A stretch of DNA of 64,000 nt from Chroococcidiopsidaceae cyanobacterium CP_BM_ER_R8_30 (GTDB lineage: Bacteria > Cyanobacteriota > Cyanobacteriia > Cyanobacteriales > Chroococcidiopsidaceae): NCBI GenBank assembly GCA_019244235.1, contig JAFASY010000227.1, forward strand, positions 1 through 64,000. Reading direction: 5' to 3'. Of this stretch, positions 25,438 to 33,778 are shown in pieces. Below the pieces are notes generated by a model. The model had not been told where the DNA came from. It ran no database searches and saw only the letters and a program-made list of their open reading frames with translations. Both the position numbers and the translations under genes were made by a program. Position 1 is the stretch's first letter, and every line of letters begins with the position of its first letter.

Positions 25438-27402
25438 CTAGATATTAGGGGAAGAACAGTCGCGCAACTTTGAAATAAACTCTTCTCTCTCTCGGCTTTG
25501 TAAAAGCTTTTGCCACAAGTTCTTAATTGCCTCCGTTGATACATCAGCTTTCTCAAGCTCTGTAAGAGCGTTTTGCGCTTCAGCAGCCTTAGGAGGGCGA
25601 TGCAAAAATGTTTGAAAGGCGTCGTTGACAACAACTTGCGCTATTTGCTTCTCGTTCAAAACATTAGGAGGTAAGGCGATCGCTTGTTTTCTCTTAACCT
25701 GCTGCAAATCTTTAGAGGCTAGTAGTGATAGAAAAAGACCCTTCGGACCGTGCGACTCTAGTTCCATCCGCCACTGCTTTTCATTGCTTTTAGTTGCCTG
25801 AGTAATAGGCTGAAGGAATAACATCTCGTAGAAACGATTAAACAGAGCAAGTTCTACATTATCTGGGTCAGAAAGCAATGACTCAACAATAGTTCCGGGT
25901 GAAGGTACGATTTGAGAAGTGGGAAAAATAAAATCTTTGACTTCAGCTGTAGTCGGTTTTCTACCAAACAAGTCTTGAGTAAGGGTCTCTAAAAAATCCT
26001 CTTCCCAGCTTTTAACCTTTGGCGGCAAAAAGTTTTTACGCAACCTAACTCTATAAATACCACTTTCTAAACTTGATGAATCTTCCTGTTTGACTTTTAC
26101 CGCACCAAATGAACCGAAAATTCCTGGTACTTCTGAGAAATTACTATCAAGAAAAGTGTAAGAGCTTGGATTTCTCAAAGGGAAACGACTGATCTTGTTT
26201 CTGGTAAAAATACCATTCCCAAGAGCAGAATGGGAACGTGAGATACTAAATTGATAACAGCCCTTAATTGCATCTGCTGGTCCTAAGCATCCTTGACCGC
26301 CAATTGCACCAAGAGCATAAACATAATTTCCATCACTAATAAATTGAAACGCATCAGCAAGGGAGTTATCGTATGCCTGTTGTCCAAGTGACCAAACTTC
26401 CCAAGTGGAAGGATCATTTGCCATGATCTCTTTATCTAAGGAACCCTTCGCCCATAAACGCTTCAAACCATCTGATTCCTGCTCCAACTCAATTCCACGT
26501 ACAGAAACTTGTTGCCATTTAAGCGTTTTACGATTGAACTTTGCACTAGACCAATATAAGAACAGCCGTTCTTTATGAGCTAAGAGTTTTGGTACTGAAG
26601 CAGAATACCCGAAGGCATCTCCTGGTTTATAAGACCCGCCAAGAATTGGTATCGTTCCTCTAGAATAGTCAATCCTGCGAGTTGATGGGTTGTAAGGAGC
26701 AATGCATGAGGCAACAGAGTCAGACTTTACTTGATCAAATCCTGTGCCAAAACCGACAGAGCCGCCTTTTCCTTCTGCATTCCCATAACATTCAAAAGCA
26801 ACCCAAATTTCATTATTAAAAATGATGGCACTTTGATCGTAACCGATATCAACTTTAAATTTTCCTCCAGAAAATGGGACTCCCTCCGGTGGCGGTGCAA
26901 AAACCACTGACTTAGGTTCAAATAAAGGAGGTACTACCTCACTATTGATATGGCTAATACGAATTCCCCATTGTTGGAAGGAACAATCATCATTATGTTC
27001 CTTGAAGTTGTACCCAAATCTTTGAAAATAAGAGTCTGATTGAGATGGAATGGGATAAAAGCGTACTGCATTACAACCACGGTAATCAAATGGACCTTGA
27101 ATATCTTCGATTGTGAATAAGTTGTTTTTGCAGCGATAATCTTCAGACCAAAACACTGATAGTGGAGAAGGTGACCTTTCAGTTGCCAGGGAGAGTACAA
27201 AACTACTTTCAACTGGGTTACTTTTGCTCCCCCAGCCTAGGTATACAAGCTGATCGGTACTATTCTTTATTAGGTCAATAGCTAGAGCGCCTTGACTGCA
27301 AACTGCCCATACAATCACTATGAATGCCAGTAAACTGATGATAGTTGTTAAGAGCCGAGTAGATAGTAATAAAAACTTTTGCACTGTCCTACCTAGCTTC
27401 AA
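25438..27402 (-). CDS. large exported protein of unknown function with DUF4214-like C-terminal repeats
   Basis: A 654-residue product with an N-terminal membrane anchor or long signal (LLTTIISLLAFIVIVWAV, about residues 18-35). The body, to about residue 440, is beta-rich with repeated aromatic and glycine patterns (LVYLGWGSKSNP, AIIFNNEIWVAFECYG, YVYALGAIGGQGCLG) and may be a propeller-like sugar-binding or sugar-cleaving fold. The last 200 residues contain two or three helical units resembling DUF4214 (LTQDLFGRKPTTAEVKDF; VVNDAFQTFLHRPPKAAEA with LLQSREREEFISKL). I do not recognise the family. The resemblance to the DUF4214 repeats at 10779-13103 hints at a surface-glycan role. Confidence 0.6.
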   Translation of the reverse strand: MKLGRTVQKFLLLSTRLLTTIISLLAFIVIVWAVCSQGALAIDLIKNSTDQLVYLGWGSKSNPVESSFVLSLATERSPSPLSVFWSEDYRCKNNLFTIEDIQGPFDYRGCNAVRFYPIPSQSDSYFQRFGYNFKEHNDDCSFQQWGIRISHINSEVVPPLFEPKSVVFAPPPEGVPFSGGKFKVDIGYDQSAIIFNNEIWVAFECYGNAEGKGGSVGFGTGFDQVKSDSVASCIAPYNPSTRRIDYSRGTIPILGGSYKPGDAFGYSASVPKLLAHKERLFLYWSSAKFNRKTLKWQQVSVRGIELEQESDGLKRLWAKGSLDKEIMANDPSTWEVWSLGQQAYDNSLADAFQFISDGNYVYALGAIGGQGCLGPADAIKGCYQFSISRSHSALGNGIFTRNKISRFPLRNPSSYTFLDSNFSEVPGIFGSFGAVKVKQEDSSSLESGIYRVRLRKNFLPPKVKSWEEDFLETLTQDLFGRKPTTAEVKDFIFPTSQIVPSPGTIVESLLSDPDNVELALFNRFYEMLFLQPITQATKSNEKQWRMELESHGPKGLFLSLLASKDLQQVKRKQAIALPPNVLNEKQIAQVVVNDAFQTFLHRPPKAAEAQNALTELEKADVSTEAIKNLWQKLLQSREREEFISKLRDCSSPNI

Positions 27403-27886
27403 TACAGATCATCTTTGTCATAAACTGCCGTCTCTTCTGAGCGAGACCTAGCAGTTGAAAAGATTAAAGTCAAGCTTTTCATCACAATGGCTACACTAGC
27501 CCTAGTTAAAGTTTGGTGATATCTATCATGATATCTATTTCTTTCTCCCAATAGTGCTGGTTTGAGTGGAGATTATTTGATTTCTTGAAAAAATTTGTTA
27601 GTACAGGGCTAGTTCTTGCCTTAAGTAAATGTTGTTTGTAAGTACACCCAAACTTCATTTTTAGTCAGCTCTGTGTGGATGGTAGCAATCTATGTTGACA
27701 AGAATCAAATAATGCATTATCTATCTATCAAGCGTGACTTTGTAGATCTATGAGCCAGAGGTTGTAGTGTCGTATACAATAGACTATTGACTATTATCAC
27801 CTTTTTTGGTCAGGTAAGGTAATGCCATAGCTATGTAGCATGTTATCTAGACCAGGTTACCTCTGCCCTTTGAAAAAGGAGTCATA
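27403..27886. other. 484-bp intergenic region without recognisable gene
   Basis: Divergent promoter region between the exported protein (minus) and the small membrane protein (plus). It is AT-rich with a local direct repeat ATATCTAT around 27523-27540. AGGAG at 27877-27881 is the ribosome site for GTG 27887. I see no RNA gene or conserved frame. Confidence 0.4.
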
Positions 27887-28174
27887 GTGTTTCAAGTGCT
27901 TTCCCTTCTCATCCGTGCCGTCCAACCATTTTTAGTTCCAGTTTGTTTCTTCTGCGCCTGGACATTGACCTTAATGTTTGCTTGGAGTCTCTGGATCGCG
28001 ATTCGTGACAGTGCTACCACAACCAAGCGAATGCATCAAATTCCCTGCCCTAACTGTCAATTCTTCACTGGCGATTATCGACTGAAATGCACAGTACAGC
28101 CATCTCTTGCCAGCTCAGAGGAAGCAATTAACTGTTCTGACTATCAACCAAAGACTAACCCTCTACTTTACTAA
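27887..28174 (+). CDS. small one-TM protein with Cys motif, cyanobacterial conserved
   Basis: A 95-residue protein. Residues 10-42 are hydrophobic (PVCFFCAWTLTLMFAWSLWI), followed by a soluble tail with HQIPCPNCQFFTGDYRLKCT and ending with NCSDYQP. Four cysteines in the tail (CPNC, KC, NC) could bind a metal or form disulfides. The start is GTG 27887, with AGGAG five bases upstream. I know similar short proteins from other cyanobacteria, all without a function. A cupin gene follows after 23 bp. Confidence 0.75.
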   Translation: MFQVLSLLIRAVQPFLVPVCFFCAWTLTLMFAWSLWIAIRDSATTTKRMHQIPCPNCQFFTGDYRLKCTVQPSLASSEEAINCSDYQPKTNPLLY

Positions 28175-28197
28175 AAGGTTAAACACCAGTAAGCTAA

Positions 28198-28563
28198 ATG
28201 CTCGTACAAAAACTCAACGACTGTGCAGAATTTATGGCAGGAGATAGCACTCACCTACGAGAACTGCTACATCCTGACAAGCAGTCAATAGCATTACGTT
28301 ACAGTTTAGCGCATGCAACCCTACCAGTCGGGCAAACTTCTCAACCCCACTCGCTCAAAACATCTGAAGTTTACTACATCCTCAGCGGCAGTGGGGAAAT
28401 GCATATCGATAATGAAACTCAGGTAGTTGAACCAGGTGATGCCGTGTACATCCCTCCTAACGTTCGACAATTCATCCGCAACTGCGGCAGTGAACCGCTG
28501 GTATTCATCTGTATCGTTGATCCAGCTTGGCGTCAGGAAGACGAGACAGTGTATGAAGAATGA
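28198..28563 (+). CDS. cupin-domain protein
   Basis: A 121-residue single-domain cupin. Motif 1 appears as QPHSLKTSEVYYILSGSGEM: the second His of the usual HxH is Ser, while a Glu follows at the normal place. Motif 2 is PGDAVYIPPNVRQFIRNCG, where the His usually found is Gln/Phe. Metal binding may thus be weak or altered, and the protein could be a sugar- or ligand-binding cupin rather than an enzyme. It likely forms a short operon with the preceding gene. The next gene is convergent with a 12-bp gap. Confidence 0.8.
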   Translation: MLVQKLNDCAEFMAGDSTHLRELLHPDKQSIALRYSLAHATLPVGQTSQPHSLKTSEVYYILSGSGEMHIDNETQVVEPGDAVYIPPNVRQFIRNCGSEPLVFICIVDPAWRQEDETVYEE

Positions 28564-28575
28564 CAATGAGATTTG

Positions 28576-29313
28576 TCAATCAAGCATCAGCTGCGTCCTT
28601 TTGAAGCGCCTGATTGCCGCAGCAATTAGTAGCAAGTCAAGTCCAATCAGAAGCAATATAGTTGTTAAGACGATTTGGGTTACGCCAGCTACCTTTAATA
28701 TCTGGGCTAAGCTAAGCCTCCAATCTTTTGGTAGCAAGAATAAACTAATGAGCGGTATCATAGCCAGGATAAATATACCTAACCCCAAGCTCTGCTGAGC
28801 TTGCCGTACTGTTGCTGACCCTAAAGAAACAAAAACACCAAGGCTTGCTACTAGTGTCGCCGTCAGCAAACATGTACCGATGCCTGCAAGGAAAATGCCC
28901 AAGGAGTAAAAGTGAAGCATACCATCCCAATGCATAGCGTTGACAACCACCATTGACAGTAAGGCAGCTAACAGCGTCATTGCGAAGGCATAACTCACTG
29001 CTGCCCCCATCTTGCCTAGTAAAATTGCTGACTCTGACAAGCGGCTAGCAAGCATTGTTTCCAGCGTATGCCGTTCTCGCTCACCAGCAAAAGAGTCAGG
29101 AATAATTGCAATCACTAGCAACATCGGCAGCAGATACCAGATTTGCAGCGACACTGGTGTTTCGAGCCATTCATATCCTGCTTGTAGGGAAAAAGAAACC
29201 GCGAAGATGACTACCAGCAACAACTGATTCAACACGGTGGCATAGATACTGCCACGTTGGTGTAAGATTTCTTGCCACTCTTTCCACATGACAGTCTGAA
29301 TATCGGCAAACAC
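28576..29313 (-). CDS. ABC-2 type transporter permease
   Basis: A 245-residue membrane protein with six helices. It has the ABC-2 layout: MWKEWQEILHQRGSIYATVL before TM1 and FAGERERHTLETMLASRLSE in the cytoplasmic loop, the mark of the CcmB/NatB-like export permeases. It works with the ATPase gene directly upstream, whose stop touches its start at 29313. The substrate is unknown; drug, lipid or sodium efflux have been assigned to related pairs. Confidence 0.88.
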   Translation of the reverse strand: MFADIQTVMWKEWQEILHQRGSIYATVLNQLLLVVIFAVSFSLQAGYEWLETPVSLQIWYLLPMLLVIAIIPDSFAGERERHTLETMLASRLSESAILLGKMGAAVSYAFAMTLLAALLSMVVVNAMHWDGMLHFYSLGIFLAGIGTCLLTATLVASLGVFVSLGSATVRQAQQSLGLGIFILAMIPLISLFLLPKDWRLSLAQILKVAGVTQIVLTTILLLIGLDLLLIAAAIRRFKRTQLMLD

Positions 29314-30245
29314 TACTCTGCCTCCATCAGTTTTAAAAAGGCTTCTATTAAACTGACTTTGCCCTTATGGACTTCTTCTACCTGAACCCCTATCTGTACC
29401 AACAGACTGACGAGCGGTGCCACACTGATCTCTCGGTGCAGCTGAATTAACAAGCGACCATTTTGGAACTCGGCCCTTAACACTTCTGGTTGTTCCCGCA
29501 GCAGTTCCAAAACCCGATTGTTGAACCCCTGCCCTAGGATTTCTACATGTGGACTGCCAATCCTAGCTCTTAGCTCATCTGGATGACCTACTGCCAGCAA
29601 CTTTCCTTTGCGAATCACACCGATAAGCGCACATAACTTTTCTGCTTCTGCCAAGTTGTGCGTTGTTAGGAAGACTGTAACTCCTTCACGAGTTACCATT
29701 TCCGCAATGTCATCGCAAAGAGCTGTTGCAGCAATTGGGTCAAGTCCCGCTGTTGGCTCATCTAAAAAGATCAAAGGTGGTCGGTGGAGCATAGCTCTAG
29801 CTACTGCCAGTTTTTGTTTCATTCCTCGGCTCCAAGTGCCGACACGCTCTCGGCGACGCTGCCATAAGCCCAAACCAGTCAGTAGTTCCCGAATCCGAGT
29901 CTGTCTCTGGGCTGGTGGCAGTCGCCAAACCCGTCCATAAAACTCTAAGTTATCTTCTGCACTCAAACGTTCGTAGAGACCTGAATGTTCGAGAAGTGCT
30001 CCAGTCCGACAACGAATTTCATCTGCCTGTGACTGAGTATCGAAACCTAGCACTGTAGCTCGTCCAGTAGTTGGTTGAAGTAGACCAAGTAGAAGTTGGA
30101 TTGTCGTCGTCTTACCAGAGCCGTTGGGACCAAGAAATCCGAAGACTATGCCCTGCGGCACTTTTAAACAGAGATTATCCAAGGCTTGAACATTGTTTTT
30201 GAAGCTACAACTCAGATTTTCGGTGTGAATAGCTATTTCTGTCAT
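29313..30245 (-). CDS. ABC-2 exporter ATPase
   Basis: ATPase partner of the preceding permease. Walker A GPNGSGKTT, signature WSRGMKQKLAVARA, Walker B LIFLDEPTAGLDP and the H-loop TTHNLAEAEKLC are all present. A C-terminal extension of about 90 residues follows (VLRAEFQNGRLLIQL), typical of the CcmA/DrrA-like group. ATG 30245 (MTEIAIHTENLS) is preferred over a frame extending seven codons upstream to 30266. It is the first gene of the pair. Confidence 0.9.
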   Translation of the reverse strand: MTEIAIHTENLSCSFKNNVQALDNLCLKVPQGIVFGFLGPNGSGKTTTIQLLLGLLQPTTGRATVLGFDTQSQADEIRCRTGALLEHSGLYERLSAEDNLEFYGRVWRLPPAQRQTRIRELLTGLGLWQRRRERVGTWSRGMKQKLAVARAMLHRPPLIFLDEPTAGLDPIAATALCDDIAEMVTREGVTVFLTTHNLAEAEKLCALIGVIRKGKLLAVGHPDELRARIGSPHVEILGQGFNNRVLELLREQPEVLRAEFQNGRLLIQLHREISVAPLVSLLVQIGVQVEEVHKGKVSLIEAFLKLMEAE

Positions 30246-30275
30246 GCCATTTTTCTTCTGAAGCAAACCTTGGAC

Positions 30276-30325
30276 TTAAGGGTTTGCCGGAGCTGCCTCC
30301 GGCAACTTCCTTGAGCAAGCTCAAC
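30276..30325 (+). repeat. palindromic element copy 1 (intergenic, SL1 + SL3)
   Basis: SL1 GCCGGAG-ctgc-CTCCGGC (30286-30303) and SL3 TTGAGC-AA-GCTCAA (30311-30324) are joined by ACTTCC. The central hairpin seen in other copies is missing. It lies between the ABC ATPase gene and the inositol-phosphatase-like gene. Confidence 0.75.
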
Positions 30326-30343
30326 GTCTTGGTTTGAATACCC

Positions 30344-31225
30344 TTACTGCATAAATGGCTGAAACACTGGCACAAGTTGGGCGTGACTAACGACAAGGGT
30401 AGGATAGGAGCGATCACCATATTCTGCTCCATCCTGCATCGGAAACGGCTCTTTCTGCAGCGATATCCAAACTCCTCCAGCTGCCTGAACAATTACCCAG
30501 ACGGCAGCAATATCCCAGATTTTAGGTGTAGCCTCAACACCACCCAGAGTCGCACCAGCAGCCACCATAAGAAAGTTGTAGCTAGCAACACCCAGCATGC
30601 GGAACTTACAGGGAAATTCTGGTTTGAGCATAGATGCGCTGCGAGAACAGAGACTGAAAAAGTGATTGTTACTGGGAGAGTCAGCACTGGTATGGATAGG
30701 ATGGTGATTGAGAAATGCTCCATTTGATTGACTAAACCTATTAGCTCCATCCCAATAGCCGTGAAAGGTTTGCCCCAGTGGCGGCAGATAGACGTAACCG
30801 AAAACTGGTACACCTTGGTAGAGTAAGCCTAAAGAAATTGCCCAAATGGGAATTCCTCTAGTGAAATTAGTCGTGCCATCTAGAGGATCGATCACCCAGC
30901 ACCATTCAGTTCCAAAGAAAATATGTTCGCCTTCTTCGCTGAGAATGCCGTGTCCAGGAAAGGTAGCAGCGATCGCCTCCCGAATTTCTCGATCTGCCCA
31001 CTGATCTGCTTGCGTCACCAAACTGCCATCTGCTTTCTGGGCTTGCCCAAGGAAGTCGAGGCAGTTGGGGTCGGTCGCACCGACCCCTTTATCCGCCGTG
31101 CCGGAGCTTCCTCCGGCGAAGCCTTGGGTAGCCTGCACCTGTCCAAATTCTTTTAATAACTGGCTTCCCACTCTGGCAGTGGTGGCTTGGGCGAAGTCGA
31201 GGACTGTTTGCCAAAAGTCGGTCAT
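30344..31225 (-). CDS. inositol monophosphatase-family enzyme with in-frame repeat insertion
   Basis: A Mg2+/Li+-sensitive phosphatase-fold protein of 293 residues hydrolysing a sugar or inositol phosphate. The metal-site motifs are EEGEH (about residue 97), VIDPLDGTTNFTRGIP (about 112-127) and WDIAAVWVIVQAAGG near the C-terminus. Residues about 33-62 (TQGFAGGSSGTADKG and following) are encoded by a palindromic element and are absent, as I recall, from relatives, where the text runs VQA directly into QKADGSLVTQAD. The insert lies before the catalytic core, so activity may persist. Substrate in cyanobacteria may be inositol-1-P or fructose-1,6-bisphosphate. Confidence 0.85.
   Translation of the reverse strand: MTDFWQTVLDFAQATTARVGSQLLKEFGQVQATQGFAGGSSGTADKGVGATDPNCLDFLGQAQKADGSLVTQADQWADREIREAIAATFPGHGILSEEGEHIFFGTEWCWVIDPLDGTTNFTRGIPIWAISLGLLYQGVPVFGYVYLPPLGQTFHGYWDGANRFSQSNGAFLNHHPIHTSADSPSNNHFFSLCSRSASMLKPEFPCKFRMLGVASYNFLMVAAGATLGGVEATPKIWDIAAVWVIVQAAGGVWISLQKEPFPMQDGAEYGDRSYPTLVVSHAQLVPVFQPFMQ
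31037..31131 (-). repeat. palindromic element copy 2, inside the inositol-phosphatase gene, sense
   Basis: SL1 GCCGGAG-CTCCGGC (arms 31090-31096 and 31101-31107), SL2 GGGGTCGGT-cgc-ACCGACCCC (31067-31087) and SL3, in sense, TTGGGC-AA-GCCCAG (31037-31050). It adds about 30 codons without disturbing the frame. Confidence 0.85.
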
Positions 31226-31349
31226 TTGCTATGCGCTTTTTAAGGGAATTCCTGAGACATCCAAAAGTTTACCTCCTAGACTTGGCAGCACTCCACTACT
31301 ATAAACTGAGGAAATATAAACAAATGTAAAGCTCAAGGAATCAGACGAA

Positions 31350-32300
31350 GTGGAGACAATCGCACTAGGACAAAATGGCCCAGCTGTTAAACCCCTCTGC
31401 CTCGGCACTTGGGCTTGGGGCGACAAACTGTTTTGGAACTACGGCAGCGACTACAGCTTTGAGCAATTGCGAGAGGCTTTCTTAACTGCTATCGAAGTTG
31501 GGCTCAACTTCTTTGACACAGCTGAAGTCTATGGACTTGGGCTTTCAGAGGAGTTCTTAGGACAGTTTAGACAGCAAATAGCTGCACCTGTACAAATTGC
31601 CACTAAATACGGTCCCTTACCGTGGAGATTTAGTGCCCAATCTGTAGCTGACGCTTTGACCGCTAGTCTCAAACGTCTGCAAGTTCAGCGGGTTGAACTT
31701 TATCAGGTGCATTGGCCGTTCAATTTCTTTATGAGCCAAGAAACGCTAATGAATGCTTTAGCAGACGAAGTCCAACGGGGTAGAATTGCTGCAGTCGGAG
31801 TTAGTAACTATTCAGCTGAGCAGATGCAGGAAGCCCACCAGTTATTAGCAGTGCGGGGAGTGCCTCTAGCTGTTAACCAAGTGCGCTACTCATTACTAAC
31901 TCGGCAGATTGAAACTAACGGCATTTTGAACATGGCTCGCCAGCTTAGTGTTACCATCCTAGCTTACAGCCCCTTGGCTCAAGGTTTACTAACTGGTAAA
32001 TACACAGGAGGAGTTAACCCCAAAAAACCGACTGGAGCCCGCCAGTTCGATTCCCGCTTCAGTGCCAATGGCTTGAAGAAAATTACTCCAGTGACTTCTC
32101 TACTACAACAGTTGGCAGAAAAGTACCAACGTACCCCTGCCCAGGTTGCCCTTAACTGGTTAATCGCTCAAGGCAACGTTATTCCCATTGCAGGCGTGAA
32201 AACAGCTGAACAGGTGCGGCAGAATGCAAGTGCTTTAGGTTGGACATTAGATGCAGCAGAATTTGCCCAGTTGGAGCAGGCTAGCCGCCCCTGGCTGTAA
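31350..32300 (+). CDS. aldo/keto reductase
   Basis: A 316-residue NADPH-dependent TIM-barrel reductase. Features: LCLGTWAWGD, FFDTAEVYGLG with the catalytic Asp and Tyr, ATKYGPLPWRF with the catalytic Lys, LYQVHWPFNF with the His, and the NADPH-site end VIPIAGVKTAEQVRQNA. The start is GTG 31350 with AAGGA ten bases upstream. The substrate is unknown. It is alone, divergent from the inositol-phosphatase gene and convergent with the helicase, with a shared terminator. Confidence 0.92.
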   Translation: METIALGQNGPAVKPLCLGTWAWGDKLFWNYGSDYSFEQLREAFLTAIEVGLNFFDTAEVYGLGLSEEFLGQFRQQIAAPVQIATKYGPLPWRFSAQSVADALTASLKRLQVQRVELYQVHWPFNFFMSQETLMNALADEVQRGRIAAVGVSNYSAEQMQEAHQLLAVRGVPLAVNQVRYSLLTRQIETNGILNMARQLSVTILAYSPLAQGLLTGKYTGGVNPKKPTGARQFDSRFSANGLKKITPVTSLLQQLAEKYQRTPAQVALNWLIAQGNVIPIAGVKTAEQVRQNASALGWTLDAAEFAQLEQASRPWL

Positions 32301-32327
32301 GAGAGCAGGGGAGCCCCCTGCTCTCTT
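32299..32327. terminator. bidirectional terminator between aldo/keto reductase and helicase
   Basis: AAGAGAGCAGGGG-agc-CCCCTGCTCTCTT, a 13-bp perfect stem with a 3-base loop. It fills the gap between two convergent genes. Confidence 0.8.
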
Positions 32328-32328
32328 C

Positions 32329-33720
32329 TTAGCTGTTCTTAGACACCGAAGTCTGAGAACGCTTAAGAATGGGCTTGGGAGTGGCAGGTCTTTCTTCTTC
32401 CACATTACCAATGTCTGACTGTAGCCAGGCAGGACGGGTTTGATCGTAAGCCATTTGCAGGGCTGCTGCTGCGATCGCATGAGCATCATACTCTGCCTCT
32501 AACTCTCGCACCATTGGCAAAAATGACGCCAGGCGTTCCCCGGCTAGAGCTTCGCGCACCTGAGACTGCAATTTTTGTAGCTGCCGCGCCTCTATCTGCG
32601 CCTTGGTAGGAATAGAATTGACTTTCCAACTCTGGCGCATGTGGCGTTCGATTTGCTGCTGCTTGCGTCGCTCCAAAGGTTGGACCAGAGAGATCGCTGT
32701 GCCCTCCTTACCAGCTCGACCTGTACGACCGATGCGGTGGACATAGGTTTCTAAACTATCTGGCAAATCGAAGTTAATGACATGTGTCAGATGGTCTACA
32801 TCTAAACCTCGGGCAGCGATATCGGTGGCAACAACCCAGCGTACCTGCTTATTTCGGAATCGCATCAACAACCGCTCCCGCGCTTGCTGACTCAAGTCGC
32901 CGTGATATTCATCGACACTGTGACCAGCTGCCTGTAGCTGATTTGTGAGTTCAGCTGCTGTGCGACGAGTCCGAACAAAAATTAAAGCTGACTCTGGATC
33001 TTCCAGTTCCAAAATGGGCTGTAAGGCTTTAGCTTTCGTCCAATGACGCGGCACTAGATAAGCTACCTGGTTAATTTTTGTCGGGGCGGTTTTAGGCTGC
33101 TCAACTGTGATTGTGACTGGCGAACGCAAAAACCGCGTCACCAAGCGTCGAATCGATATCGGCATCGTGGCAGAGAACAGAGCTGTTTGTCGCTCAGTAG
33201 GTGCAGCTTCAAGGATTTTCTCTACATCCTCAATAAAGCCCATACTCAACATTTCATCTGCTTCGTCTAACACGAGCCACTTAACCTGCTCTAGCCTAAG
33301 ACTACCTCGATCGAGCAGATCGATAACTCGCCCTGGCGTTCCTACTACAATCTGAACACCGCGTTTGAGCTGAAGCATCTGACGGTCGATTGCCTGACCA
33401 CCATAAATTGCCAACACCCGCACTCCTTGGTCACCAACAAAGCTAGTAATTGCCGCACAGACTTGCACAGCTAATTCACGAGTTGGTGTTAGAACTAGCG
33501 CTTGCACACCCTTCTGATTGACATCAAGCTGTTCCAGAATAGGTAGTGAGAATGCCGCTGTTTTACCTGTCCCTGTTTGGGACTGACCAACAACATCTCG
33601 CCCAGCTAAAATCTCTGGGATCGCTTGCGCTTGAATGTTTGTAGGCGTAGTAAACCCTAATTTTTCTAATTGGTTAACGCGAGTTTCACTAAGACCTAAG
33701 TTTGCGAACGAAAGGTTCAT
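32329..33720 (-). CDS. DEAD-box RNA helicase (CrhR/CsdA-like)
   Basis: ATP-dependent RNA helicase of 463 residues. Q motif FTTPTNIQAQAIP, motif I SQTGTGKTAAF, Ia PTRELAVQV, Ib TPGRVIDL, motif II VLDEADEML, III FSATMP, IV ALIFVRTRR, V ATDIAARGLDVDHL, VI HRIGRTGRAGKEG are all seen. The C-terminal tail of about 90 residues is basic then Pro-rich. The sequence fits the cyanobacterial redox- and cold-controlled CrhR group, but I did not use that name as a symbol. Upstream rimO is on the same strand, 58 bp away. Confidence 0.94.
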   Translation of the reverse strand: MNLSFANLGLSETRVNQLEKLGFTTPTNIQAQAIPEILAGRDVVGQSQTGTGKTAAFSLPILEQLDVNQKGVQALVLTPTRELAVQVCAAITSFVGDQGVRVLAIYGGQAIDRQMLQLKRGVQIVVGTPGRVIDLLDRGSLRLEQVKWLVLDEADEMLSMGFIEDVEKILEAAPTERQTALFSATMPISIRRLVTRFLRSPVTITVEQPKTAPTKINQVAYLVPRHWTKAKALQPILELEDPESALIFVRTRRTAAELTNQLQAAGHSVDEYHGDLSQQARERLLMRFRNKQVRWVVATDIAARGLDVDHLTHVINFDLPDSLETYVHRIGRTGRAGKEGTAISLVQPLERRKQQQIERHMRQSWKVNSIPTKAQIEARQLQKLQSQVREALAGERLASFLPMVRELEAEYDAHAIAAAALQMAYDQTRPAWLQSDIGNVEEERPATPKPILKRSQTSVSKNS

Positions 33721-33778
33721 CTATTCTCCTAATATTGTTTGTTGTGCGATATAAGGTTGGGTTAAAGACACCTAAAAT

